Source of the DNA: Candidatus Melainabacteria bacterium
GTDB lineage: Bacteria > Cyanobacteriota > Vampirovibrionia > LMEP-6097
Reading direction: 5' to 3'
Assembly (NCBI GenBank): GCA_005110385.1
Contig: DUDT01000014.1
Location: 186,001-250,000 of the forward strand
Length of the DNA stretch: 64,000 bases
The notes beneath the pieces were generated by a model. It did no database searches. It saw nothing but the letters and a program-made list of their open reading frames with translations, and was not told the DNA's origin. The translations under genes and the position numbers were made by a program. This document shows, piece after piece, positions 9,774 to 18,950 of the stretch; the first letter of the stretch is position 1, and every line of letters begins with the position of its first letter.

Positions 9774-10805
9774 TCAGAATAAGATTATAGCAACTAGATA
9801 CAGTAAATATAAAAAGCCAAGAAAAGTAAGTGTCGCAGCATGAACACGCTTAAATACTTTCAAAGAAAGCAGAAGAATAAAAGCTGAAAGTAAAGCTAAA
9901 ACAAAACAAAACATAGTATGTGAATCCAAATTCCAGGGAGTCAAACTTACACCTACTGCACAAGGAATAGCCGACTGAAAAACCATAGCTCCAGTGATAT
10001 TTCCCATCGCAAGTCCATCTTTACCAGAACTTGCCCAGAACCAACTATTCACTTTTTCAGGAAGCTCGGTCGCTATAGGGGCAATAATTAAACTTAAAAC
10101 AAGTGGACTTACATTCATCATCACCGAAGCTTCCTCTATAGAAATAATAAACCTATGAGCGAAATAAATAATCCCGAGTAATGAAAGTAAAACCTGAGCA
10201 ATCATCCAGAATAAATTTGAGGGTAAACGGAAACCAGCTACCGCAACACTAGATATATAAAGTGCATCAACCCCCTCTGCATCCTCCTCAGTGTGATTAT
10301 GATCAGACCCCTCTCTTAAAGTAGTCACAAAATATGTCACGTAAATTCCTAGAAGTATTACCGTAAAAACTATTTTAGATATAGCATCCGGGAAAAGGGT
10401 AGCGAACATAGCTACGGAGAGAGCCACTATAAAATATGTCAGATCTTTACTAACATGGCCATGAGCTGCTCTTAAATTCAAGTCTTGTCTTTTTTTATAA
10501 TTTACTAATATCGCTAAACCTAAAAGAGCCATAGCTAAGGTAGATAAGAGAAAAGGTGCACCAACAATAGATCCTATCGCGATATCAGTCTTCGGATCCC
10601 CATGGGCAGACCCTGCTAAAAATATAGCGATAATAGGTAAAAGAGTTTCCGGCAAAGCCGTTCCTATAGCCGCGAGTAAACTTCCAACAACTTGTTCACC
10701 TAATTTCAGGCGTACTCCAATATTTTCTACTGCATTCGTAAACCAGAGGCAGACAAATAAAATAGCTGCAAGCAGCAGAATAATTTTTCCAATAACAATG
10801 ATCAT
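9774..10805 (-). CDS. CaCA-family sodium/calcium (cation) antiporter
   Basis: A 343-residue inner-membrane antiporter with about ten hydrophobic segments in two inverted halves. Each half has the alpha-repeat signature: AIGTALPETLLP in the first and APIATELPEKVN...GNITGAMVFQS in the second. This is the Ca2+/H+ or Na+/Ca2+ exchanger superfamily. A hydrophilic, acidic/His loop (DHNHTEEDAEG) separates the halves. It begins 2 bases after thyX and is followed by atpB after 47 bases. The transported ion cannot be fixed from sequence. Confidence 0.85.
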   Translation of the reverse strand: MIIVIGKIILLLAAILFVCLWFTNAVENIGVRLKLGEQVVGSLLAAIGTALPETLLPIIAIFLAGSAHGDPKTDIAIGSIVGAPFLLSTLAMALLGLAILVNYKKRQDLNLRAAHGHVSKDLTYFIVALSVAMFATLFPDAISKIVFTVILLGIYVTYFVTTLREGSDHNHTEEDAEGVDALYISSVAVAGFRLPSNLFWMIAQVLLSLLGIIYFAHRFIISIEEASVMMNVSPLVLSLIIAPIATELPEKVNSWFWASSGKDGLAMGNITGAMVFQSAIPCAVGVSLTPWNLDSHTMFCFVLALLSAFILLLSLKVFKRVHAATLTFLGFLYLLYLVAIILF

Positions 10806-10807
10806 AT

Positions 10808-11545
10808 TTAGTTACCTTTCTCAGAAACCTCTAACAGAGACTCTTTCTCTAATTCTTCAAAGCATTCCACCGCCACTGGAAAAACTCTTTTAACTAACTG
10901 TATTCCAGCCTTAGCATACTGCTGTATCTCCCACTGAGCTTCTTTCGGAGCTCTAAGATTATACCAGTGCATAAAATTTCTTAAATTAACTGTAGTAATA
11001 AATTCTGTATGCGAGCCTACGGGAAGTACTCCACGAGCCTGCTCCCTGCATACTCCTAGCTCTATTAGTTTATTATATGCCTCTATAGCTGTTTTAGCAG
11101 CGTTATCATATATTTCACCCGCAATAGCCTGATCTAGACTCTCACCAGCTTTTACACTCGCTTGTTTATTAGTCTCGGCCTGCTCTCTAAACTCATCTGG
11201 TCGATAAATAGTGTTATCAAATTTCGTATATCTAGCACTAATTTCATTAAAAACCCAGCATCTATGCTTCATCCATTGACGTGCAATATAGATCGGACAC
11301 TTAACTCTAAAAGTAATAGAATTTTGTTCAAAAGGCGTCCAATGCCTATGCTTAGCTAAAAACTTTATTAGCTTTTTATCTTTCTCCTCAAACTCCGCAG
11401 AATATTTATTGTAAGAGACTCTTGCTGAATTCACGATAGATAAATCACCACCCATCGAATCCATAAGCTCCATATAGCCAAGAGAGCCTAAATCAGCTTT
11501 ATCTTCAATAATAACAATATTATCTTTTTCAAGAGTGTCTGCCAT
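10808..11545 (-). CDS. thyX: Flavin-dependent thymidylate synthase ThyX
   Basis: Makes dTMP from dUMP using FAD, NADPH and methylenetetrahydrofolate. The ThyX motif is present as KHRCWVFNEISARY, with Lys in place of the first Arg of RHR. The C-terminal part (GVCREQARGVLPVG, NLRNFMHWYNLR) is also diagnostic. ATG at 11563 and ATG at 11545 are both in frame; I prefer 11545 (MADTLEKD, 245 aa) because an extended -10 box at 11554-11562 overlaps the upstream choice and predicts transcription starting about at 11547. First gene of the minus-strand run to ligA. Confidence 0.93.
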   Translation of the reverse strand: MADTLEKDNIVIIEDKADLGSLGYMELMDSMGGDLSIVNSARVSYNKYSAEFEEKDKKLIKFLAKHRHWTPFEQNSITFRVKCPIYIARQWMKHRCWVFNEISARYTKFDNTIYRPDEFREQAETNKQASVKAGESLDQAIAGEIYDNAAKTAIEAYNKLIELGVCREQARGVLPVGSHTEFITTVNLRNFMHWYNLRAPKEAQWEIQQYAKAGIQLVKRVFPVAVECFEELEKESLLEVSEKGN

Positions 11546-11553
11546 AAAGAAAC

Positions 11554-11562
11554 ATTCTAACA
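11554..11562 (-). promoter_or_regulatory. Extended -10 promoter of thyX operon
   Basis: The minus strand reads TGTTAGAAT, an extended -10 (TGn + TAGAAT). It ends 8 bases before the ATG at 11545, so the message would have a leader of about 0-3 nt. Confidence 0.5.
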
Positions 11563-11624
11563 TCTGCGTTTCAAGTCCACTATCTACAAAATAATAAGAA
11601 AAAAATTAAACTCCTTTAAGACCC

Positions 11625-11653
11625 TTGCAGAACCATAGGCGGCTTGCTAAGAT
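11625..11653 (+). promoter_or_regulatory. Promoter of the 5S rRNA gene
   Basis: TTGCAG at 11625-11630, a 17-base spacer and TAAGAT at 11648-11653, with TG two bases before the -10 (TGCTAAGAT). The 5S rRNA begins 6 bases after the -10 box, so transcription should start at or next to the mature 5' end. Confidence 0.7.
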
Positions 11654-11659
11654 ATTAAA

Positions 11660-11775
11660 TCTAGCGTTCCAAGCGACTGAATCACACTCGTTCCCATCCC
11701 GAACACGACAGTTAAGGCAGTTTGCGGTAACAATACTTGGCTGGAGACGGCCTGGAAAGATAGCTAAACGCTAGA
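11660..11775 (+). rRNA. rrf: 5S ribosomal RNA (isolated gene)
   Basis: About 116 nt. The ends pair perfectly (tctagcgtt at 11660-11668 with aacgctaga at 11767-11775), forming helix I. The internal core cactcgttcccatcccgaac followed by acgacagttaag is the conserved loop B/helix III region of bacterial 5S rRNA. No 16S or 23S lies nearby: thyX is upstream on the other strand and pnp downstream. It has its own promoter and terminator, so it is transcribed alone. Confidence 0.93.
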
Positions 11776-11790
11776 CTCTATTTTAATTAA

Positions 11791-11820
11791 AAAAGGAAGC
11801 ACTGTTGCTTCCTTTTTTTT
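11791..11820 (+). terminator. Intrinsic terminator of 5S rRNA
   Basis: The stem GGAAGCA/TGCTTCC with loop CTGT (11795-11812) is followed by eight T (11813-11820), 15 bases after the 5S rRNA. It is a textbook Rho-independent terminator on the plus strand. Confidence 0.9.
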
Positions 11821-11889
11821 CGTAATCACAATTAGCTTCATCACAGAAACCATATCTCTTTTATAGGCACTATGAATTAAATTAACAAT

Positions 11890-11927
11890 GAGAAAGGAGA
11901 CTATTCCTTAAAACAGCCTCCTTTCTC
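11890..11927 (-). terminator. Hairpin downstream of pnp (probable terminator)
   Basis: A perfect 10-bp stem, GAGAAAGGAG at 11890-11899 with CTCCTTTCTC at 11918-11927 and an 18-base loop, 20 bases past the pnp stop. The following minus-strand sequence is only moderately T-rich, so it may also be an RNA-stabilising stem. Confidence 0.55.
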
Positions 11928-11947
11928 AAAAATATAAGATTATTAAT

Positions 11948-14092
11948 CTACGCCACTGGCTCTTCAGCCCTCTGAGTATTTTCCAGTAAAGCCTTGATCG
12001 ATAAAGACATTCTACCTTTAAAATCTAGACCTTGAACTAGAACTTTAGTCTTATCTCCGACCTTGAAGAATTCATGAACATCATCAACTCTCTCAAGTGC
12101 GATCTGAGAAATATGAACTAAGCCGCTAACGCCTGGTATTAATTCAACGATAACACCAACACCGTCTAAGACTTTAACGACCTCACCTTCCCATATCTCG
12201 CCCTGCTTAGCACCTTCAGCATTTACAGTAACGTACTTTTTCGCAAGATTCGCAGCTTCTTCAGATACACAGTACACACAGACAGTACCATCATCAGTGA
12301 TATTGATCTCAGTACCAGTAACTTCTGTAATCCACTTAATGTTTTTACCACCAGAGCCGATAACTGCACCAATTTTATCTGGATCGATTTTAAATGAAAC
12401 GATTCTCGGAGCATTTGCTCTAAGAACATCTCTTGGAGCTGCTATCACCGCTGTCATCGCAGATAAAATATGCAATCTACCTTCTCTTGCTTGTTTAATA
12501 GCGGTTCTAATGATTTCTAGTGATATTCCTTTAATCTTAATATCCATTTGTAAAGCTGAGATACCCTTATCGTTACCCGCTACTTTAAAGTCCATATCCC
12601 CAAGGAAGTCCTCTAATTCATGAATATCAGTAAGAACCACAGTACTCGCTTCCTCTTTAATAAGACCCATCGCGATACCAGCTACTGGAGTAGTTACTGG
12701 AACACCCGCATCCATTAAAGCAAGTGAACTTGCGCAGGTAGCTGCCATAGAAGTAGATCCACTAGATTCAAGGACTTCTGAAACGACTCTCATCGCATAA
12801 GGGAAATCTTCTCTCTTTGGTAGTGAAGGCTGTACAGCTCTTTCAGCAAGAGCACCATGACCTATTTCTCTACGACCAGGTCCTCTGTTTGGCTTAGCCT
12901 CTCCTACAGACCAACCTGGGAAATTATAGTTATGCATATAGAATTTCTGTGTCTCTGAATCTATACCATCTAATGATCTCGCTAGTTTTTCTGTACCTAA
13001 AACAAGTAAAGCCAGAACTTGAGTATTACCTCTTGTGAAAAGACCGTCACCATGAACTCCTGGATAAGAACCCACCTCGATGTCGAGTTGTCTAATCTCA
13101 GTATTTTTTCTTGAATCAGCTCTCACACCAGTCTCTGTAATCTGCTTACGTAAAAGTTTTTTCTCTAATTTTTTCAATTGTGCAGATAGCTCATGTGGAT
13201 TATCTAAAAGATATTCATGTAGCTCATCGTCTTCTGCTAACGCATCTAATGCTGCGTCCACCTTCTCTTGAGCTTTTGCCACCCACGCTCTTCTAGATTC
13301 TTTATTCGCGTTCTGCATAGACTCAATTAAATCTTTTTTAGCATGCGTTTCGAGTATCTCTATCAATTTAGAATTAGGTTCTGGATTAATAAATTCTTCT
13401 TTAGTCACACCAACTTCTTTGGCAAATTCTCTAATTACGGCAACTTGTTCCTGAATACGGGCATGAGCATAAGCTATAGCATCAACTACTTTGTCGTCTT
13501 CAACAAAATTAGCACCAGCCTCTACCATCATGACCGAATCCTCTGTACCAGCTACAACTATATCCAAAGGAGAACTAAGAATCTCTTCCTCAGATGGATT
13601 CACAATAAAATTAGCATCCGCATCTAGAGATATTCTTACAGCACCAACTTCACCAGCAACAGGCAAACCAGATAATTCAAGTGCAAAGCCCACTCCTAAC
13701 ATCCCCAGAGTATCTGGCGGACATAGCTGATCCACGGATAAAGTCATTACATTTACCTGAACTTCATTTCTATAAGCATCTGGGAAGAGTGGTCTTATAG
13801 GTCTATCTATTAAACGAGAGGTAAGGACAGCTTTATCACTAGCTCTTCCTTCTCTTCTGTTATAACTACCAGGTATTCTACCTACTGAATAAATTTTTTC
13901 TTCAAAATCAACCATTAAAGGAAAGTAGTCTAATTCTTTTTTTGCTTTCTCAGACTTAGTTACAGTAACAAGAAGAATAGTATTTCCAGATTTGATTTGT
14001 ACTGATGCTGTTGCTTGGCGAGCAAGCTTACCAGTAGAGACCTCTATCTCTTTTCCAGCTATAGTAAATTTTTTCTTCTTCTCATTAAACAT
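11948..14092 (-). CDS. pnp: Polyribonucleotide nucleotidyltransferase (PNPase)
   Basis: Phosphorolytic 3'-5' exoribonuclease of mRNA decay. At 714 aa it is full length. It contains two RNase PH domains separated by a helical linker (GSYNRREGR in the first; the second begins TETGVRADSR), then a KH domain (DKIGAVIGSGGKNIKWI) and an S1 domain (GEVVKVLDGVGVIVEL). The start ATG at 14092 has an AAGGA ribosome site 8 bases upstream. It follows rpsO in the same direction after 218 bases, the classic rpsO-pnp arrangement, which in other bacteria is autoregulated by PNPase. A hairpin lies between them. Confidence 0.97.
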   Translation of the reverse strand: MFNEKKKKFTIAGKEIEVSTGKLARQATASVQIKSGNTILLVTVTKSEKAKKELDYFPLMVDFEEKIYSVGRIPGSYNRREGRASDKAVLTSRLIDRPIRPLFPDAYRNEVQVNVMTLSVDQLCPPDTLGMLGVGFALELSGLPVAGEVGAVRISLDADANFIVNPSEEEILSSPLDIVVAGTEDSVMMVEAGANFVEDDKVVDAIAYAHARIQEQVAVIREFAKEVGVTKEEFINPEPNSKLIEILETHAKKDLIESMQNANKESRRAWVAKAQEKVDAALDALAEDDELHEYLLDNPHELSAQLKKLEKKLLRKQITETGVRADSRKNTEIRQLDIEVGSYPGVHGDGLFTRGNTQVLALLVLGTEKLARSLDGIDSETQKFYMHNYNFPGWSVGEAKPNRGPGRREIGHGALAERAVQPSLPKREDFPYAMRVVSEVLESSGSTSMAATCASSLALMDAGVPVTTPVAGIAMGLIKEEASTVVLTDIHELEDFLGDMDFKVAGNDKGISALQMDIKIKGISLEIIRTAIKQAREGRLHILSAMTAVIAAPRDVLRANAPRIVSFKIDPDKIGAVIGSGGKNIKWITEVTGTEINITDDGTVCVYCVSEEAANLAKKYVTVNAEGAKQGEIWEGEVVKVLDGVGVIVELIPGVSGLVHISQIALERVDDVHEFFKVGDKTKVLVQGLDFKGRMSLSIKALLENTQRAEEPVA

Positions 14093-14196
14093 ATATTATT
14101 CCTTCTCTTAATTATCTCTTTTAATTTATCTATCTTCAAAACAGGTATTCGCAAAAACCACAGCAAGCCCAGAAACTAGGAATCAAGAAAAGCAGT

Positions 14197-14213
14197 GGCT
14201 TTAGACTAAAGCC
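14197..14213. other. Inverted repeat between rpsO and pnp
   Basis: GGCTTTA GAC TAAAGCC, a perfect 7-bp stem with a 3-base loop, about 100 bases after the rpsO stop and 105 bases before pnp. It could be an attenuator or an RNase III/PNPase processing hairpin. No good T-run follows on the minus strand. Confidence 0.5.
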
Positions 14214-14310
14214 TTATTAAATAATAACCTATAAGTATCTCGCACATTAAGGAGATTTTCTAAACTCTATATTTTCAAACTAAAAATAGAATATTAAACA
14301 AATAAATTAT

Positions 14311-14577
14311 TTACTTACGCAAATTAAGCTCAGTGATTAATTCACGATATCTCTTAACATCTCTTCTCTCTATATATGAAAGAAGTCTCTTTCTACGCCC
14401 AACAAGCTTTAATAGACCTCTTTTCGTAGAATAATCTTTTTTATTAGCCTTCAAGTGTTCTGTAAGACCGATGATTCTTGTCGTTAGTAAAGCTACCTGC
14501 ACGGCATCTCTACCAGTGTCAGTCTCATTAAGACCAAACTTTACTACAATATTTTTCTTTTCTTCTTTGTTAGACAT
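14311..14577 (-). CDS. rpsO: 30S ribosomal protein S15
   Basis: 88 aa, standard length for S15, a primary 16S rRNA-binding protein of the 30S platform. The motifs GRDAVQVALLTTRI, LTEHLKANKKDYSTKRGL and GRRKRLLSYIERRD are all typical. It begins with ATG at 14577 and lies upstream of pnp on the same strand; the convergent-side neighbour hemN is divergent, starting at 14664. Confidence 0.97.
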   Translation of the reverse strand: MSNKEEKKNIVVKFGLNETDTGRDAVQVALLTTRIIGLTEHLKANKKDYSTKRGLLKLVGRRKRLLSYIERRDVKRYRELITELNLRK

Positions 14578-14663
14578 TATATGAAACGATCCCTATTTTT
14601 AAAATAGACGAAGTAATATGATAGCATACGAATATCAATAAATGTTAAGATTTAATGTAAGCA

Positions 14664-16067
14664 TTGCAACAAGTAGATATTAATTTACAAGAGTTACTGA
14701 AAAAGTATGGCGGGGCGGTGCCTCGCTATACTAGCTATCCTACTGCCCCAGAGTGGAAAACGCCTTATAGTGAAACTGCCTTTGAAGCTGCCATTGAAGC
14801 TTCAAATCTTGAAGGAAATAATTATTCTCTATACCTTCACCTACCTTTCTGTGAAAGTCAGTGTTACTACTGTGCTTGCAATATCATCATAAGCAAGAAG
14901 CACGAAATTAGTAAATCTTACATAAAGCGTATCAAAGAAGAGATTGAGTATATAGGCGAAAAAATCTCCCCCAACAGAAAAGTCATACAAATGGCTTGGG
15001 GCGGGGGTACTCCAACATTTCTGCACCCTGATGAGCTAGAAGAAATTTACGAACACCTTGCTAAATATTTTAATCTTTTAGATAGAGCCGATGAGCCATT
15101 TTTCAATCACGAATATTCTATCGAGATAGACCCAAGAGTCACAAGCACAGAGCATCTAAAAACCTTATCTAGGTTAGGTTTTAATCGACTCAGTATGGGA
15201 GTGCAAGATTTTAATGAAAAAACTCAAGAAGCTATCAATCGTATTCAGACATATGAATCAGTAGAAAATATACTAAAAATTGCTCGTGATAATAATTTCA
15301 GTAGCGTTAATTTTGATTTAATTTATGGCTTACCGCATCAGAATTTAGAAACATTTAAAAAAACTATTGAGCAAGTCATAAAACTATCACCAGAAAGAAT
15401 TGCGCTCTTTAATTATGCTCACATACCAGATTTTTTCCCTTTTCAGAAAAAATACATTGAAGAAGAGACACTACCAGACCAAAAAACCAAGTTAGAGATA
15501 TTTGAATTTGCAATGAGATCTTTTATTGCAGAAGGTTACGAATTCATAGGCTTAGATCATTTTGCAAGACCCGAAGATGAACTCTCTAAAGCTCACAAGA
15601 GCAAAAAACTTTATCGTAATTTCCAGGGTTACACCACTCATGACGGCTGCGATCTATTCGGGATAGGACTAACCGCGATATCCTCTGTCCAAGGGACTTA
15701 CAAGCAAAATAAAAAAAAATTGAGTGAATATTATAATGAAGAAGAGCCTTTTGCCGCAGAAAAATTTTTCATTTCCGATATGCAAGATATTGAACGCAAA
15801 GAAATTATTAAAGAGATAATGTGCCATTTCTATACTGAGTTAGATTATAAAAAATACAAAAAAGAATATTATTTATTAGAATCTTTTACTCAAGATGGAT
15901 TAATTGAACTTAATCATGTCACACCTAACAAAAATCATCTTGGTAATAAAAAGTTTTCCATCACCGTAACTGAGCTTGGACGCCTGTTCGTGCGTAATAT
16001 CGCAAGTGTTTTTGATTATTACCTAAACCAAAAAAATGCCCATAAGCTTTTTTCTAAATCACTTTAA
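14664..16067 (+). CDS. hemN: Oxygen-independent coproporphyrinogen III oxidase (HemN-type radical SAM)
   Basis: Converts coproporphyrinogen III to protoporphyrinogen IX in haem synthesis without oxygen. 467 aa, the full length of true HemN rather than the shorter HemW. The radical-SAM cluster is CESQCYYCAC (CxxxCxxC plus the extra Cys of HemN), preceded by YTSYPTAPEW and YLHLPFC; GGGTP and NFDLIYGLP follow. HemN N-terminal features support the assignment. The start is TTG at 14664 (LQQVDINLQELLKKYGG); no better start is near. A TGTTAAGAT box ends 12 bases upstream. It converges with murA. Confidence 0.92.
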   Translation: MQQVDINLQELLKKYGGAVPRYTSYPTAPEWKTPYSETAFEAAIEASNLEGNNYSLYLHLPFCESQCYYCACNIIISKKHEISKSYIKRIKEEIEYIGEKISPNRKVIQMAWGGGTPTFLHPDELEEIYEHLAKYFNLLDRADEPFFNHEYSIEIDPRVTSTEHLKTLSRLGFNRLSMGVQDFNEKTQEAINRIQTYESVENILKIARDNNFSSVNFDLIYGLPHQNLETFKKTIEQVIKLSPERIALFNYAHIPDFFPFQKKYIEEETLPDQKTKLEIFEFAMRSFIAEGYEFIGLDHFARPEDELSKAHKSKKLYRNFQGYTTHDGCDLFGIGLTAISSVQGTYKQNKKKLSEYYNEEEPFAAEKFFISDMQDIERKEIIKEIMCHFYTELDYKKYKKEYYLLESFTQDGLIELNHVTPNKNHLGNKKFSITVTELGRLFVRNIASVFDYYLNQKNAHKLFSKSL

Positions 16068-16077
16068 GATGACAAGC

Positions 16078-17406
16078 TTAAATCTTGGCCGCAGCCTTAG
16101 GTTCCGAATTAATAGAATTATCAGAAACCCTTTCAATAGTCGCTCCAAGCGACCTAAGTTTATCTTCTAACTCTTCATAACCCCTATCTAGGTGTATAAG
16201 CCCTCTAACTTCACTAGTACCTTCAGCAGCAAGAGCTGCGACAACCAATGCAGCAGTAGCCCTCAGATCACGACCCTCTACTTGAGTAGCTTTTAATTTA
16301 TCTACACCAGTAATTACCGCTACTTCACCATTTACATCAGCCCTAGAACCCATCTTTTGCAATTCTTCAATGTGTTGAAATCTTGAATTATAAATATTCT
16401 CAACTACAGTACTAGTACCATCACATAATGCAAGCAAAACTGAAAAAATTGGCTGAATATCAGTAGAGAAACCTGGATACCACATAGTTTTCACATCCGT
16501 AGCTTTCAAGATTCTATTTTCAGCAGATACCTCTATATCCACCAAGCCCTCTATCTCTGATTTAAAAATAGTTATATCAACTCCAATATCCTCAAGCTTA
16601 CTTAGCAGTGCTTGTAAATCTTCCTCAACCACAGAATTAGCTCTAACTCGACCCTTCGTCATCGCTCCTGCAATTAAGTAAGTCGCAGCCTCTATTCGGT
16701 CTGGTAAGCACCTGAAATCTGAGCCATGTAATTCATCTGGAGCGACCCCCTGTATATGAATATTACTAGTACCAGCGCCCGCGATCTTACAACCAAGTGA
16801 ATTTAAAAACTTAGCAAGATCAACTATCTCTGGGTCTCTAGCAGCATTTTCTATAATAGTGTCACCCTCTGCCATAACTGCAGCTATCATAATATTTTCT
16901 GTAGCTCCGTTACTTGGCAAATCCAAATAAATTTTAGTACCAACAAGCTTATCAGCACTAGCAAAAACGTAGCCATGCTCTTCTGTAATCTTCACTCCTA
17001 AGGCTTTTAATCCTTTAAGGTGTAAGTCAACTTTTCTTGCACCTAAGTCACAACCACCTGGAAGAGCGACTTGGGCATTTTTAAACCTTGCAACCAAAGC
17101 CCCTAAACAAACAAAACTCGCTCTTAACTTACGCGCCAATTCAATAGGCACCATATCACTAGACAAATTAGTACTATCTATTTCTAACACTTTATCTTTA
17201 AAACTAATCTCCGCTCCGAGTAGTGCGAGTATATCTATCATCGCGTAGACATCTGATAATTCTGGGACGTTCGATAATCTAACTTTTCCTTTCGGTAAAA
17301 TTAAGGCTGCGGCCATTTGTTTCAGTACAGCATTTTTTGCACCAGAGACTAAAACCTCACCATGGAGAGCATTTGAACCTTTGATTTTTAATTTTTCTTG
17401 AGGCAA
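16078..17406 (-). CDS. murA: UDP-N-acetylglucosamine 1-carboxyvinyltransferase MurA
   Basis: First committed step of peptidoglycan synthesis: transfers enolpyruvate from PEP to UDP-GlcNAc. 442 aa, family length or slightly more because of a short C-terminal tail (SNEPKAAAKI). VSGAKNAVLK near the N-terminus and the catalytic loop PGGCDLGARKVD with the Cys at 119 are present. That Cys is the residue attacked by fosfomycin, so the enzyme should be sensitive. The start is TTG at 17406, supported by AAGGA 7 bases upstream and by family alignment of the following residues. It is downstream of glyA on the same strand. Confidence 0.95.
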   Translation of the reverse strand: MPQEKLKIKGSNALHGEVLVSGAKNAVLKQMAAALILPKGKVRLSNVPELSDVYAMIDILALLGAEISFKDKVLEIDSTNLSSDMVPIELARKLRASFVCLGALVARFKNAQVALPGGCDLGARKVDLHLKGLKALGVKITEEHGYVFASADKLVGTKIYLDLPSNGATENIMIAAVMAEGDTIIENAARDPEIVDLAKFLNSLGCKIAGAGTSNIHIQGVAPDELHGSDFRCLPDRIEAATYLIAGAMTKGRVRANSVVEEDLQALLSKLEDIGVDITIFKSEIEGLVDIEVSAENRILKATDVKTMWYPGFSTDIQPIFSVLLALCDGTSTVVENIYNSRFQHIEELQKMGSRADVNGEVAVITGVDKLKATQVEGRDLRATAALVVAALAAEGTSEVRGLIHLDRGYEELEDKLRSLGATIERVSDNSINSEPKAAAKI

Positions 17407-17422
17407 TCGTGTTTCCTTTTAA

Positions 17423-17439
17423 AGTTGGGAGGGCCAACT
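17423..17439. other. Short inverted repeat in murA leader
   Basis: AGTTGG GAGGG CCAACT (17423-17428 with 17434-17439), a 6-bp stem between glyA and murA, just before the murA ribosome site. It may end the glyA message or affect murA translation; neither can be decided from sequence. Confidence 0.35.
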
Positions 17440-17515
17440 ATCACATAATAGCCTAAATCCCAATATTTGGGGGGCTCTAACTAACATAAACAAGTCCAAA
17501 ATGTCGATTTTTTTA

Positions 17516-18814
17516 TTAAGTAGTCAAAGAACCTGCACGATCATCGGTATAAAAATTCAACCCCGCGGTAAGCCTCTTCACTTCAGCTTTAACAAAGCTC
17601 TCAGTTTCACAATCCAAAGCAAGATTATTTACGGCCATCGACTTAATAAATCTTGCAATCAAAAGAGCTAAATCCTCGAAATCTTTCTCTTTAAAACCTC
17701 TACGAGTCATAGCTGGAGTACCAACCCTAATTCCACTAGTAACGAAAGGACTCTGAGGATCTTTTGGGATACCATTCTTATTAACAGTAATCTTGTACTG
17801 ATCTAAAAGATTTGCTAAATCTTTACCAGTAATACCATACTTAACCAAGCTAATTAAAACTAAATGATTATCACTACCACCGCTTACTATCTCTATCCCT
17901 TCTTTAACTAGACTATCAGCAAATATACTTGAATTTTTTATGACTTGAGTTTGATATTTTTTAAATTCTTGACTTAAAGCCTCTCCAAAACAAACAGCCT
18001 TAGCTGCAATCACGTGCATTAAAGGTCCGCCTTGAGAACCTGGAAAAATAGCAGAATCTATTTTTTTAAAAAGATCTTCATTATTAGATAAAATTATGCC
18101 GCCTCTTGGACCACCGAGCGTTTTATGAGTCGTAGAAGTTACTATGTCTGCATAGGGTAGAGGATTAGGGTGCAAACCAGCTGCTATCAAACCCGCAATG
18201 TGAGCCATGTCTACAAGAAGATAAGCGCCCACACTATCAGCTATCTCACGAAATCTTTTAAAGTCAATAATTCGAGGATAGGCAGATGCTCCTGCGATAA
18301 TCAACTGTGGCTTTTCTTGTTTAGCTATTCTTTCAACTGCATCATAATCAAGAAAACCATTGTCATCAACACCATACTCAAAGGCTTGATAAAACTTACC
18401 TGAAAAATTTACAGAAGTTCCGTGAGTAAGGTGCCCACCTTCTTTAAGGCTCATGCCAAGAATCTTGTCACCTGGTTTTAACATCGCCATGAAAGCAGCA
18501 ATATTAGCATTAGCGCCAGAATGAGCTTGTACATTAGCATATTTAGCGGAGAAGAGTTTTTTAACTCTTTCAATAGCAAGGATTTCTACATCATCACAGT
18601 TTTCACAGCCATTATAGTATCTCTTACCAGGGTAACCTTCTGCATATTTATTAGTAAAGCAGGAGCTCATAGCTTGCATAACAGCCTTACTAGTGAAGTT
18701 TTCACTTGCAATAAGCTCAATGTTCTCAGATTGTCTTTCTAATTCCTTCTGAATAGAGTTATAGACTTCTTGGTCTGAAGTTTGGAGATCATTGTTTAAA
18801 TCAAAAAATGCCAT
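17516..18814 (-). CDS. glyA: Serine hydroxymethyltransferase
   Basis: PLP enzyme that interconverts serine and glycine while loading tetrahydrofolate with a one-carbon unit; it feeds the folate pool used by ThyX. 432 aa from the ATG at 18814; a TTG directly before it (18817) would add one residue. The motifs [27 protein letters not shown] and the PLP lysine in [12 protein letters not shown] are intact. A TGCTACAAT box at 18824-18832 lies 6 bases before the TTG, so the mRNA is probably leaderless. Confidence 0.96.
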   Translation of the reverse strand: MAFFDLNNDLQTSDQEVYNSIQKELERQSENIELIASENFTSKAVMQAMSSCFTNKYAEGYPGKRYYNGCENCDDVEILAIERVKKLFSAKYANVQAHSGANANIAAFMAMLKPGDKILGMSLKEGGHLTHGTSVNFSGKFYQAFEYGVDDNGFLDYDAVERIAKQEKPQLIIAGASAYPRIIDFKRFREIADSVGAYLLVDMAHIAGLIAAGLHPNPLPYADIVTSTTHKTLGGPRGGIILSNNEDLFKKIDSAIFPGSQGGPLMHVIAAKAVCFGEALSQEFKKYQTQVIKNSSIFADSLVKEGIEIVSGGSDNHLVLISLVKYGITGKDLANLLDQYKITVNKNGIPKDPQSPFVTSGIRVGTPAMTRRGFKEKDFEDLALLIARFIKSMAVNNLALDCETESFVKAEVKRLTAGLNFYTDDRAGSLTT

Positions 18815-18823
18815 CAATTATTT

Positions 18824-18832
18824 ATTGTAGCA
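18824..18832 (-). promoter_or_regulatory. Extended -10 promoter of glyA
   Basis: The minus strand reads TGCTACAAT, with TTGACA further upstream (spacer about 20, longer than ideal). The box ends 9 bases before the ATG, predicting a leader of about 0-3 nt. Confidence 0.5.
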
Positions 18833-18950
18833 ATTCACTTTTCAGTAAGTGTCAACTCAATGATTGAGTTAATTTAATCGAGATACGTCAAATATATAAA
18901 TCATACAAATTAAATTAAATAATTGAGTTCCAGTTACCATGGAGAAAAAA

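Noticed and set aside
7870-11563. A metal- or ion-resistance island
   Set aside because: The permease and antiporter are interleaved with thyX, atpB and ligA with normal base composition and no mobility genes, so this is core DNA.
13080-13730. Plus-strand frames opposite pnp
   Set aside because: They are Ser-rich shadows of a fully supported PNPase gene.
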